Shown here piece after piece: positions 1-8,443 of a stretch of 23,377 nt of DNA. The notes under the pieces are model-generated. The model worked only from the letters and a program-made list of their open reading frames with translations. It was not told where the DNA came from and ran no database searches. The position numbers and the translations under genes were made by a program. The first letter of the stretch is position 1; every line of letters begins with the position of its first letter. Origin of the DNA: Bacteroidales bacterium UBA1392 (lineage in GTDB: Bacteria; Bacteroidota; Bacteroidia; Bacteroidales; UBA932); assembly GCA_002305275.1 (NCBI GenBank), contig DBQO01000044.1, forward strand, positions 1-23,377, written 5' to 3'.

Positions 1-888
1 AATGTTGACATACTCAAGACCCAGGATTGGGACGTATCAGTAGGTGCCAACTGGTCATACCTTCACAACGAAATCCTCTCACTCTCCGAAGAAGGAGAGA
101 GCATCGTTAGCACCCCGCAAATTTGGAAAGAGGGCTACAACTTCTACCAGTTCTACACGAGAAACTATCTTGGAGTTTGTCCTGAAGACAATCATATGGG
201 CAACTCACGCCTAAAAGCCGGTTATCCGATGTATGCAGAGGGTTCATTCTATGCGAAAGGTGAGACTGTTAATCAGACCGTAATACTAAAGGACGGCACT
301 AAGATCGAGGCAGGTGGCACAATGCCTTACGACAGCTACAACTATTATCCCACTAATCGTAATAACGCAAGTTCTATGATTCTTGACGGCATTACTGCCA
401 TTCCCAAAGGATTTGGCGGTTTCAACGCAAATGTAAGATGGAAAGACCTTTCGCTTTCAATGTCATGGGCTTACAGATATGGGGCATATCTCTGGAACGA
501 GGCGACCGAACAGATTGGCAATGACGGATACTACACATTCCACAGGAACATAGCTGCCCATCAGATTGACACTTGGTCACCTTCAAATCCCAACGGAACA
601 CAACCTCTCCGTATCGTTGGTAACAACCAGGGTGGTTACTACTACTCAAGCAAATATATTGAGAACGGTGATTTCCTAAGACTAAAAGACCTGACCCTCT
701 CTTACAACATTCCCCGTAATATCCTCAGTAAGATCAAGATGGTAGGTGCCCGTGTATACGTATCAGGCACCAACCTGATTACATTCGCCAAATCAACTAT
801 TGATCCCGAAGTTACCGTGAACGGTTACTACTATTATGATATGCCTGCTTTGAGATCCGTTTCATTTGGTCTCGAAGTAAGTTTCTGA
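1..888 (+). CDS. SusC/RagA-like TonB-dependent outer membrane receptor, C-terminal part (5' end outside window)
   Basis: The reading frame is open from the first base of the window, so the first ATG (196) is internal and the gene starts upstream; 295 residues are visible. The visible part matches the last beta-strands of SusC-family barrels: a YIENGDFLRLKDLTLSYNIP block, then RVYVSGTNLITF, and an end in strand residues closed by a terminal Phe (SFGLEVSF), the usual beta-signal recognised by the BAM complex. Family knowledge: these receptors form outer membrane complexes with a SusD lipoprotein and import glycans or peptides using TonB energy. The SusD partner follows directly, so the two are probably one operon. 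The substrate cannot be told from this fragment, and the plug and TonB box are not in view. Confidence 0.93.
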   Translation, partial: NVDILKTQDWDVSVGANWSYLHNEILSLSEEGESIVSTPQIWKEGYNFYQFYTRNYLGVCPEDNHMGNSRLKAGYPMYAEGSFYAKGETVNQTVILKDGTKIEAGGTMPYDSYNYYPTNRNNASSMILDGITAIPKGFGGFNANVRWKDLSLSMSWAYRYGAYLWNEATEQIGNDGYYTFHRNIAAHQIDTWSPSNPNGTQPLRIVGNNQGGYYYSSKYIENGDFLRLKDLTLSYNIPRNILSKIKMVGARVYVSGTNLITFAKSTIDPEVTVNGYYYYDMPALRSVSFGLEVSF

Positions 889-923
889 TTATGATATTCA
901 ACCCTAAATTAATGATGATACAA

Positions 924-2399
924 ATGAAAAAATTTATTTTTAGCATAGTAATTGCGGCCGGTATGGTGTTCGGGCTCTCTTCTTGCGAAGGTTTCCTCGA
1001 TAGAATGCCTACCGACTCCGTCGTATCTGAGACTGCTATGGCAACGCTCTATGACGCAGGGGTTGTTGTTAACGGTCTTTACACACCACTAAAATACTAC
1101 ACCATGTATGGCTCCTGGTGGGCATATATGGGCGATATGAGAGCTGACAATATCTATCCCCGAGAGGTCAGCGGCACAGGCAACATATTTTACTGCCTTG
1201 AATATGAATCAGAAGCCAACACTTATTTCAGTTTTTGGAGCAACTACTACAATGTGATCATGAGGGCCAACTCCATCATCGAGAACATTGAAACTCTCCC
1301 AGCATCAGGTCCTACAGAGGTTGCACAAAAAAATGATTATCTGGGACAGGCATATGCTGTAAGGGCTCTTTGCTACTTTGATATTGCCCGACTATACGGA
1401 TACCCCTACCTTAAGGATAAAGGTGCTTCTCTAGGCGCAGTTATCCTTGAAACTGTGGCATCCCCTTCAGAGGCAAAGGTTCCCAGAAAGACAGTTGCCG
1501 AGACCTATGCACTCGTGCAAAAAGATCTCGAAACTGCAGTCGGACTGCTCTCCAAGCAGAAAAACACAGGTCACTTCAACTACTGGGCAGCAAGACTCCT
1601 CCAGGCTAGAGTACACCTCTACAAAGGTGAATATGCCAATGCATACACCTGTGCTACCGAAGTTATCAACAGTTCTCCCTACAGGCTTGCCACTAACGAA
1701 GAGTATCTCGATTATTGGGGCAAAGAGGGGCACGATGAGAGCGTACTCGAGCTTCTCGTGACTGTAGACAGCGACATTGACCCTGATGGCGGGTTCTACA
1801 CAATCTATCACAATATGTGGTTTGATGACAAGAACGCCGGTGGATCGGTAATCCCCACCCTCAAATGGAGAAACCTTTTTAAAGATACTCCCAATGATGT
1901 ACGCGGCCAGATGATTTCTTACGATGATAAAGTAACAGGTGCACGTCAAACCGGTGAATACTGGCTCAAAAAGTTTATCGGCAACAAGGACAGAGTTTAC
2001 ACATTCCGTCGTAATAACCCCCGTGTGATGCGTATTACTGAGGCTTATCTAATCGCAGCTGAAGCCGCTTTGGAGACAAACAAAGCGACAGATGCAAACA
2101 CCTATCTCAACAAGATACGCAAGAGAGCCGATCCTACAGCTCCCAATGTTACCGCAACTCTCGAACTGATCCAGTTAGAACGTCAGAAAGAGTTCATCGG
2201 GGAAGGTCATCGTTTCTTTGACGTAATGCGTCGTGGCGGAACCATAACCAGGAATCCCAACGACCCGCATGAGTACGCAGTAGGCGGCAGTTTCAAACAA
2301 TCGTTCAGCTGGGATTATGAGAAAGTGGTACTCCCGATTTCACACACCGAGAGGCTGCTCTATCCTGAACTCCAACAGAACCCCGGCTACAAAGATTAA
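924..2399 (+). CDS. SusD/RagB-family outer membrane lipoprotein
   Basis: Substrate-capturing surface lipoprotein that lids the SusC barrel. The frame is open from an ATG at 891, but I prefer the ATG at 924: it gives a clean lipoprotein signal (MKKFIFSIVI start, lipobox LSSC, Cys21), while the longer form adds 11 untypical residues. Length from 924 is 491 residues, normal for the family. Family landmarks are the N-terminal CEGFLDRMPTDSV segment just after the lipid Cys, tetratricopeptide-like helices in the middle, and the C-terminal block with RITEAYLIAAEAAL, YLNKIRKRAD, ERQKEFIGEGHRFFDVMRRG and a closing LPISHTERLLYPELQQNPGY. It begins 35 bp after the susC-like stop. No glycosidase or sigma/anti-sigma pair is visible downstream, so the substrate is unknown. 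Confidence 0.93.
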   Translation: MKKFIFSIVIAAGMVFGLSSCEGFLDRMPTDSVVSETAMATLYDAGVVVNGLYTPLKYYTMYGSWWAYMGDMRADNIYPREVSGTGNIFYCLEYESEANTYFSFWSNYYNVIMRANSIIENIETLPASGPTEVAQKNDYLGQAYAVRALCYFDIARLYGYPYLKDKGASLGAVILETVASPSEAKVPRKTVAETYALVQKDLETAVGLLSKQKNTGHFNYWAARLLQARVHLYKGEYANAYTCATEVINSSPYRLATNEEYLDYWGKEGHDESVLELLVTVDSDIDPDGGFYTIYHNMWFDDKNAGGSVIPTLKWRNLFKDTPNDVRGQMISYDDKVTGARQTGEYWLKKFIGNKDRVYTFRRNNPRVMRITEAYLIAAEAALETNKATDANTYLNKIRKRADPTAPNVTATLELIQLERQKEFIGEGHRFFDVMRRGGTITRNPNDPHEYAVGGSFKQSFSWDYEKVVLPISHTERLLYPELQQNPGYKD

Positions 2400-2415
2400 T
2401 CTTTGCAGCTCTATA

Positions 2416-2456
2416 CAACAACAGAGGGTGGCCGCTTGGTCACCCTCTTGTTGTTC
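2416..2456. terminator. Bidirectional hairpin between converging operons
   Basis: Arms 2417-2430 and 2441-2455 pair over 14 bp with one bulged T (2448); the core is GAGGGTG/CACCCTC with a 10-nt loop. It lies between the susD-like stop (2399) and the stop of the converging OstA-like gene (2477). There is no strong U-run on either side, so it may work as a weak terminator or mainly protect 3' ends. Confidence 0.65.
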
Positions 2457-2476
2457 CTACTTATAGATCTCAACTT

Positions 2477-4678
2477 CTACTTTTTCTCGACTTCTGTTTT
2501 AACATTAAGCGAGTCTGGTTCACTACTAGCCTCCTCCTCGGCAAGGTCGCTCTGACGCTGCCTTTCACGCTCCGCCCGGGTATTTATCTCGTTAATTACT
2601 TTACTCATGTGGTCGTTATAATACCTATTGGAATAGGTATAATCCGGTCTCGTAATATCAATATAGCGATCTCTGTGAGAGAGATAAACCGGCTGCGAAG
2701 TTATGTCAAAGCGATCTACGGGCCGCTTCTCCCCTCTCCATTCGAAGCCCTTCAGGCGTTGCTTTTCTTTCGCAAGCTCAGCCAACGGGTAGGCATCACT
2801 ATTGATTTTTGAAAGGTAGATCAACCGCTCTGCGTTGCCATCCTTGATTACCGCAGTCATCGATTCCGCTTCTTTTACATTAATCGTGGTTATGGTCTGA
2901 TCTTCCACTACATAAAAAATGGCATATACACCTCCCAGGGCATCATATCTATAGAGTTGATTCTCTCTGAAGAAGCCCATCATCTCAGTACTCTTTATCT
3001 GGTTGAAGTGAATGGTATCTTCCTGAGTGATAATCATCGCATTGCTGAGCATACTGCCCCTATATAGGTTGCCGTCCTTGATCATCAACTGCATTTCGTC
3101 GGAAGTGAGCTGATTTTTTATCTTGTTCCATAGGATGGGACGCCCGAAAAGCTGGGCTATGGAGTCGAGTTCCGAGAAGAAAAGCGAGTCACACCGCATC
3201 TGCAAGTCGGATCTCCAAACCCGTACGTTGCGGTATGCAATAATATGTTTAAGAGCGGTGCTGTCCGGAGGTTCAGCCAGCTCTTCCTGCATCTTAACCA
3301 TAGTACTATCCGGAAGATTGGATAACAGCTTTCCTGTTTGAAGCAGGGTGCTGTCCTGGAGTTCGGACAGCGGTTTTGATGTATCGGAAAAAGTGCTGTC
3401 CCGGGCAATTCCATGAAGCATTTTTTGGGTAGGAATCGTATCCCCCGGAAACATGGCGGCTGTAGTGTCGACCTGAATTGCAAGAGAATCTAAAGAGGAT
3501 GTGCCGAGGGAATCCTGTACCGGAGGAACAGCGGAAGAATCTTTTTGGGGAAGAATCGGTGGGAGTTTTCCCAGTTCTCGCATCTTTTTTTCTGCCTCTT
3601 TGGCACGTTCTTCAGCCTGTTTGTTGCGCAACTCCGTCAATGCATCAAAAAGAAGACTCTTTTTTCTCTCTTTTGCCTTATCAATAGTTTCCTTTGGAAT
3701 ATAATTGCGTTTGACCGTATACAAATGAAGAGTGTCCGCCCCAAAAAACAAACTGTCCACTATATGATTTTCATTCTCTCCATAATAGGCTATTGCGGGA
3801 CGATCTGTTAGCGTGGCAACCGTATCGGCGGTATATATCAGTTTGTTGCCCAGGATGGTCATATAATCCTTCTCGTTGAGGATCTGGATATTGTTGTACA
3901 TCTCCGTACGACCGGTTTCACGATGATAATAGACTTCGTCACACCACGCTTCATAATCATCGTTGTTCATATAGACATCCAAAGCGAAATGTATTATGCC
4001 TTTGGAATTGTCATACCATCCCGCGTCTGACTTTATGAAGCCATCTCCTCTCCAGGTATAGGTATTATGACCGAAATAGATCCTCTTTTCATCCGTCAGA
4101 TAGCGCATAGTTGTGGATTTCATGAAGATGGTATCAGTATAGACCTCAACCTCTCCATCAAATGTAAATGTATTGATCTTTGAGTCATAGATACCGGTGC
4201 GACTCTCTATGACCGAACCCTCTTTATCTTTCATGGCACCTCCGGACTCATAGGTAGCTACGCTATCCTTAGTATTGTAAACCATCCTATCGGAGCGGAG
4301 TCTATTGCCCTCCTTATCGACAAGTTCCACAAGCGGGCCGTTGAAGCGCACCAAATTATTATCAATGAGATAGGTAGCGGATTCACTTGAAAGCATTGTA
4401 CCGTCCTGTACTATCCTCACATTCCCAAATGCTTCTACATATTTAGCACTGACGTTCCAGACTGCCGAATCGCACAACAAAAAGGTGTTATTGTGAAGGA
4501 AACGAGCCGGATCTCCGAGTACCTTACGGTAATTCATGCCAAATTCCTCGAACTGTTGCACGGATGCTGCATCTACCAGACGGAAAATATCCTCTTCCGA
4601 TAGATTCCTCTGCGCCGCCAAAGGCAGCGTACAGAACGCAAGTAGAGCAATATTGAATACTTTTCTGATAAGATTCAT
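2477..4678 (-). CDS. OstA-like (LptA/OstA_2 domain) envelope protein
   Basis: 733-residue exported protein starting at an ATG (4678) with a signal peptide (MNLIRKVFNI start, probable cleavage near AAQ, residues 21-23). Residues about 60-320 are a run of short beta-strand repeats (for example LCDSAVWN, VEAFGNVRI, RYLTDEKRIYFG, EMYNNIQIL), the pattern of LptA/OstA-type proteins that carry lipopolysaccharide across the periplasm. A charged helical piece (330-370) and a Ser/Thr/Asp-rich linker (380-475) lead to a second OstA-like region (480-620). The linker holds three to four 15-residue repeats starting xDST. The last 50 residues are strongly charged. It is the distal gene after the SurA-like chaperone, 3 bp away, which fits outer membrane biogenesis. 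The exact role (LPS transport against another envelope job) is inference. Confidence 0.85.
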   Translation of the reverse strand: MNLIRKVFNIALLAFCTLPLAAQRNLSEEDIFRLVDAASVQQFEEFGMNYRKVLGDPARFLHNNTFLLCDSAVWNVSAKYVEAFGNVRIVQDGTMLSSESATYLIDNNLVRFNGPLVELVDKEGNRLRSDRMVYNTKDSVATYESGGAMKDKEGSVIESRTGIYDSKINTFTFDGEVEVYTDTIFMKSTTMRYLTDEKRIYFGHNTYTWRGDGFIKSDAGWYDNSKGIIHFALDVYMNNDDYEAWCDEVYYHRETGRTEMYNNIQILNEKDYMTILGNKLIYTADTVATLTDRPAIAYYGENENHIVDSLFFGADTLHLYTVKRNYIPKETIDKAKERKKSLLFDALTELRNKQAEERAKEAEKKMRELGKLPPILPQKDSSAVPPVQDSLGTSSLDSLAIQVDTTAAMFPGDTIPTQKMLHGIARDSTFSDTSKPLSELQDSTLLQTGKLLSNLPDSTMVKMQEELAEPPDSTALKHIIAYRNVRVWRSDLQMRCDSLFFSELDSIAQLFGRPILWNKIKNQLTSDEMQLMIKDGNLYRGSMLSNAMIITQEDTIHFNQIKSTEMMGFFRENQLYRYDALGGVYAIFYVVEDQTITTINVKEAESMTAVIKDGNAERLIYLSKINSDAYPLAELAKEKQRLKGFEWRGEKRPVDRFDITSQPVYLSHRDRYIDITRPDYTYSNRYYNDHMSKVINEINTRAERERQRQSDLAEEEASSEPDSLNVKTEVEKK
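3269..3403 (-). repeat. 45-bp degenerate tandem repeat inside the OstA-like gene
   Basis: Codes for residues 426-470 as three 15-residue units: RDSTFSDTSKPLSEL, QDSTLLQTGKLLSNL and PDSTMVKMQEELAEP, followed by the start of a fourth (PDSTALKH). The DST triplet is invariant and a Leu-Ser-x-Leu-like end is partly kept. It sits in the probable linker between two OstA-like regions. Confidence 0.75.
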
Positions 4679-4681
4679 GGA

Positions 4682-6049
4682 TTATTTCACCCAGCCTTCC
4701 CTCATGAAGTTACACTCCCTGAAAAGAGGGTCTATGACGATATAGGTACTCTTCTGCTTTTCTGAAATGAATTTATCAATAGCTGCAGTTGAATTCTTTC
4801 TATTGGCATCATCAAGCAGAACATTGAAGTCGGTCTTATAATCAGCCACATGAGAAGGAATTATCTTTTCCAGCATAATGATCTTGTAGACGGTGTTGCC
4901 GCTGCGGCCTTCGTTGTCTAGAGACTCAAAAGGCTCAGAAATATCACCTTCCTGCATATCTTTGAGCACATTGTAGTCAGCAGGCTTTAGCTGGTCCTTC
5001 TCGAAATATGAGGAGCCGGAGTATTCGTCTGCAAGCAAACCACCATTTGTAGCAGTCTTGCGGTCTTCCGAGAAATATCTTGCAGCATTGAAAAACGAAA
5101 TGGAATCCCCAAGAATTCTGGTTCTGATTGTGTCCAGGCGGTCAAATGCTTTTACACGATCCTCAGTAGTATAATGTGGCTTGATCAGTATGTGACGGGC
5201 ATTAAACATATCGCCTTCCCGGGCAATCAGCTCGATAAGATGGTATCCGTCGGGGGTTTCCACTATCTGGGATACCTGCCCTACTTTGAGCGACATCGCT
5301 GCATCGGAAAAAGCAGGCCAGAATATCGATTTTGAAGCCATACCCAACTCTCCACCCTTTGTATAACTACCGGGATCCTGTGAGTAGATTCGTGCAAGTG
5401 TCGAAAATTTTTCTCCGGCAACAATTCTCTCTCTAAGCCCAAGAAGTCTCTCTTTCACTTCAAGTTCTGCAGCCTCTTTGTCAGGGTAGAGCACTATCTG
5501 ACGAATGCGGTACTGCGTAGATACGATGGGGAGATCCTCTTCGGGAGTCTCCTTGCAATATTTCTCGATATCCGAAGGTGTAAGATTCGGAATATTTCCT
5601 GCAACCTTACGCTGCATATCCTGAATGAGCGATTGTTCGGTTAGCATCTCTTTCCACTCCTGACGAAGTTTATAGAGGGGTTTATTGAAATATTCCTCCA
5701 TCTGTTTTTCCCCGCCCAGTTGTGTCATAACTTCGTTGATGCGCTGTGTAAGCGAACTCTCAACAGTAGCTTCATTGACATCCAAAGAGTCAATTCTTGC
5801 CTGATTAAGGAAAAGTTTGGAAACAAGCATCTCCTCAAGTATTTGACAACGGGCACTACGGTCAGCCGTGAAGCCTCTGGCACTCATCATCTGCACTTCA
5901 TTTTCCAGATCAGAGAGCATTATCATGTCATTACCTATAAGCACGATTGTCTTGTCTATCAATCCTCCCTGATATCTCTGTGCGGATAAATCCATTCCGA
6001 ATAGAGATATGATGAGAAAGAGTGCGGTTGCAACAAGAGTGTGTTTCAT
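4682..6049 (-). CDS. SurA-like periplasmic chaperone / peptidyl-prolyl isomerase with two parvulin domains
   Basis: The start is the ATG at 6049, giving 455 residues; the frame extends three codons upstream to a TTG that overlaps the preceding stop, which is less likely. Residues 1-23 form a signal peptide ending LSA-QR. Residues about 30-165 are the helical SurA N-terminal chaperone part. Two PpiC-type rotamase domains follow: about 178-281 (RIRQIVLYPD, KGGELGMASK, FSDAAMSLKVGQVSQIVETP, DGYHLIEL) and about 283-395 (FNARHILIKPH, NGGLLADEYSG, EGDISEPFES, VYKIIMLEK). Family knowledge: SurA escorts outer membrane proteins to the BAM complex. It lies 5 bp after the related lipoprotein gene and 3 bp before the OstA-like gene, so translation is probably coupled. 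The second rotamase domain looks less conserved; whether it isomerises prolines is not visible. Confidence 0.92.
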   Translation of the reverse strand: MKHTLVATALFLIISLFGMDLSAQRYQGGLIDKTIVLIGNDMIMLSDLENEVQMMSARGFTADRSARCQILEEMLVSKLFLNQARIDSLDVNEATVESSLTQRINEVMTQLGGEKQMEEYFNKPLYKLRQEWKEMLTEQSLIQDMQRKVAGNIPNLTPSDIEKYCKETPEEDLPIVSTQYRIRQIVLYPDKEAAELEVKERLLGLRERIVAGEKFSTLARIYSQDPGSYTKGGELGMASKSIFWPAFSDAAMSLKVGQVSQIVETPDGYHLIELIAREGDMFNARHILIKPHYTTEDRVKAFDRLDTIRTRILGDSISFFNAARYFSEDRKTATNGGLLADEYSGSSYFEKDQLKPADYNVLKDMQEGDISEPFESLDNEGRSGNTVYKIIMLEKIIPSHVADYKTDFNVLLDDANRKNSTAAIDKFISEKQKSTYIVIDPLFRECNFMREGWVK

Positions 6050-6054
6050 ATTTT

Positions 6055-6909
6055 TCAATAAATTTTTAGCGTTCCGTCAATATGGGCATCTTCAAGCAAG
6101 TCTTGTTCCAATTTTGTCAGGAGTTCCTGTTTTCTTTTGCCCAGTATGGTTTCGCGAATCCTTGCAACATTGTATTCGAAAGGCGATACTTCACCCGCAC
6201 CAACCTTTTCTTCAATAAATATAAGATAATTGGAGTCGTTAAACTTCATCTCACTACTTCTTCTGGGAAGCACTTCCCTGGTGCAGGTTTCAATATCCGT
6301 ACCCAGTTCTTTTGCAAGTTGTGAAAGAGGCACCCATTCCCTGCCGAAGTCCGTGTAGCGCTCAGCAGAAGAGTAACACAGCTCTTTGAGATCAGCCACA
6401 TCCTGTTCCGATGTGACGGTGTATGCTTCCTTGACGGTCTCATAATAGGGCGAACTGGTAGAAATCTTGATAACGCGTGCTTTAACCAATGGATAGGGGA
6501 AAATACTGCTCGAGGGATGCTCCTCATAGTATAGTCGCGCCTCTTCAAGAGTCACAGTCGTATCGAGCCTCTCCTCTACCCAGCGCTTCTCAAATCTGAA
6601 GCCGAGCAAAGTGTTGCGGAACTCCTCTACCTCGGCAGTAACGTCGCGCTCAGCCTTGGAGAGTTCTTCCTCGGCTTTGAGCAGCAACAGTCGACCCAGT
6701 GCCCAGGTATTGACATAACGCCTGACCATTGCCGCACTGTCCGCAGATGAGACGCCATCCGGCATCATACGCACGATGTCGCTCTCATATAGCACTTCAT
6801 GACCTATTCTTGCAACCCTGCGGTCATAACGGCCCCTGCCCCCTTTTTCTATAAAGGAGCAGCCGGAAATGATAAGCATCGATATTATGATCAGGAGTAC
6901 CTTCTGCAT
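6055..6909 (-). CDS. SurA_N-like lipoprotein, parvulin domain not recognisable
   Basis: 284 residues from an ATG at 6909. The signal is a lipoprotein one: lipobox IISGC with the modified Cys at 17. The following residues (RRVARIGHEVLYESDIVRM) resemble the start of the SurA N-terminal domain, and the helical stretch 40-125 matches its layout. A parvulin domain should follow, but residues about 130-230 lack the GGxLG and DGYH-type signatures seen in the next gene, so a rotamase activity is not supported. It ends 5 bp before the SurA-like gene and starts 6 bp after guaB. I infer an outer- or inner-membrane-anchored helper chaperone working with its neighbour; annotation pipelines may call it a peptidylprolyl isomerase. 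Confidence 0.7.
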   Translation of the reverse strand: MQKVLLIIISMLIISGCSFIEKGGRGRYDRRVARIGHEVLYESDIVRMMPDGVSSADSAAMVRRYVNTWALGRLLLLKAEEELSKAERDVTAEVEEFRNTLLGFRFEKRWVEERLDTTVTLEEARLYYEEHPSSSIFPYPLVKARVIKISTSSPYYETVKEAYTVTSEQDVADLKELCYSSAERYTDFGREWVPLSQLAKELGTDIETCTREVLPRRSSEMKFNDSNYLIFIEEKVGAGEVSPFEYNVARIRETILGKRKQELLTKLEQDLLEDAHIDGTLKIY

Positions 6910-6915
6910 AGCGGT

Positions 6916-8385
6916 CTATCTGGAATAATTGGGGGATTCACGGGTTATTGTCACATCGTGAGGGTGGCTCTCCACCATTCCTGCATGGGTAATCTTTACA
7001 AATTTAGCCTTGCGAAGAGCAGCAAGATCTGCTGCGCCACAGTAGCCCATACCTGCTCTCAAACCTCCGATCAACTGGTAGATAACCTCGGCAAGAGTGC
7101 CCTTGTAAGGTACCTGCGCAACGATCCCTTCAGGAACAAGCTTCTTGATATCCTCTTCCATATCTTGGAAATATCTATCTTTGGACCCCCTCTGCATAGC
7201 CTCGAGTGAACCCATGCCACGGTAGGATTTGAACTTACGGCCATTGAGGATGATTGCCTCTCCCGGAGACTCCTCAACTCCGGCAAAGAGCGATCCTGCC
7301 ATTATGGTGCTCGCACCTGCGGCAAGCGCCTTGACAATATCTCCGGAGTAGCGGACACCGCCATCTGCAATAATGGGTATTCCACTTCCTTTAAGGGCCT
7401 CCGCAGTATTCATTACTGCACTAAATTGAGGAACTCCAATACCTGCTATAATACGGGTAGTACAGATGGAACCGGGACCGATACCCACCTTGACTCCATC
7501 CACCCCGCACTCTTTAAGGGCAATAGCTGCCTCGGCGGTAGCAATGTTGCCGGCCACTATCTGCAAATGGGGAAAAGCTTTCCGTATTTTCTTTATGGTT
7601 TGTAGCACGAAAAGAGAGTGTCCATGGGCAGTATCCAGGACTACTGCATCAATATCCACGGAGACGAGCTTCTCTACATCCTCTAAACTGTGACTGTTGA
7701 TGCCTACTGCAGCTACTGCCAGCAGGCGCCCACGAGAATCTTTGCTGGCGGTGGGATTCTTCTTGATCTTCATTATGTCACGATATGTAATCAGACCTAC
7801 CAGTCTATTATTTTCATCCACAACGGGGAGCTTTTCTATGCGATATTTGCTAAGAACCTCTGTAGCCTGGGGGATGTCGATTGTTGGACCTACCGTGATG
7901 AGATTTTCAGAGGTCATAACCTCGGATATGGGAGTCTTATAGTTCTCCTGAAAGCGGAGATCCCTGTTGGTAACGATACCTATCAGATAATTCTGATCAT
8001 CCACAACGGGGATACCGCCTATTCGGTTTTCTGCCATCAGTTGGAGTGCGTCGCCTACCGAAGCATCATATTTAATTGTGACAGGATCGTATATCATGGC
8101 GTTCTCGGCACGTTTGACCTTACGTACCTGCTCCATCTGCTGTTCGATGGGCATATTTTTGTGAATAACGCCAATACCGCCTTCGCGTGCTATGGCAATC
8201 GCCATATTTGCATCAGTGACCGTATCCATGGCTGCGGATACTATGGGAATGTGGAGAGGTATCTCTCTGGTAAATTGAGTTGTAATATCAACTTCCCTCG
8301 GTAAAACACCTGACTCGGCAGGAATCAACAATACGTCATCGTAAGCCAATCCTTCCATTATGATCTTGTCGGAATAATGTTCCAT
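6916..8385 (-). CDS. guaB: IMP dehydrogenase
   Basis: Cytosolic enzyme that oxidises IMP to XMP with NAD+, the committed step to GMP. All family signatures are present over 489 residues, the usual length: LAYDDVLLIPAESGVLP near the N-terminus, two CBS domains (about 95-148 and 155-205) inserted in the TIM barrel, the catalytic loop GIGPGSICTTR (301-311) with the thioimidate-forming Cys308, the phosphate-binding ADGGVRYSGD (340-349) and MAGSLFAG, the YRGMGS motif (388-393), and the mobile flap near 400-430. The start ATG is at 8385. A promoter overlaps the end of the upstream radical SAM gene. Three envelope genes follow within a few bases, so guaB probably heads this operon; the link between GMP synthesis and outer membrane assembly is positional only. 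Confidence 0.98.
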   Translation of the reverse strand: MEHYSDKIIMEGLAYDDVLLIPAESGVLPREVDITTQFTREIPLHIPIVSAAMDTVTDANMAIAIAREGGIGVIHKNMPIEQQMEQVRKVKRAENAMIYDPVTIKYDASVGDALQLMAENRIGGIPVVDDQNYLIGIVTNRDLRFQENYKTPISEVMTSENLITVGPTIDIPQATEVLSKYRIEKLPVVDENNRLVGLITYRDIMKIKKNPTASKDSRGRLLAVAAVGINSHSLEDVEKLVSVDIDAVVLDTAHGHSLFVLQTIKKIRKAFPHLQIVAGNIATAEAAIALKECGVDGVKVGIGPGSICTTRIIAGIGVPQFSAVMNTAEALKGSGIPIIADGGVRYSGDIVKALAAGASTIMAGSLFAGVEESPGEAIILNGRKFKSYRGMGSLEAMQRGSKDRYFQDMEEDIKKLVPEGIVAQVPYKGTLAEVIYQLIGGLRAGMGYCGAADLAALRKAKFVKITHAGMVESHPHDVTITRESPNYSR

Positions 8386-8412
8386 ATCGCAATAATTATC
8401 AATTATAAATTA

Positions 8413-8443
8413 CAAATATAACAAAAGTTCGTTTCAGAGCAAT
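8413..8443 (-). promoter_or_regulatory. Promoter of guaB and the chaperone operon
   Basis: Read on the minus strand: ATTG (8443-8440), 19 nt, TATATTTG (8420-8413), a good match to the Bacteroidetes TTTG / TAnnTTTG promoter. The expected start is near 8406, giving a leader of about 20 nt. The upstream box lies inside the last codons of the radical SAM gene. Confidence 0.7.

Noticed and set aside
891..923. Upstream start for the SusD-like protein
   Set aside because: The added 11 residues precede a complete lipoprotein signal; the ATG at 924 fits better.
2400..2476. Small gene between the susD-like and OstA-like genes
   Set aside because: Only 77 bases, taken up by a hairpin; no start codon with a plausible frame.
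7690..8304. A 204-codon open frame on the plus strand
   Set aside because: Antisense to guaB across its CBS domains; no start signal or recognisable motif.
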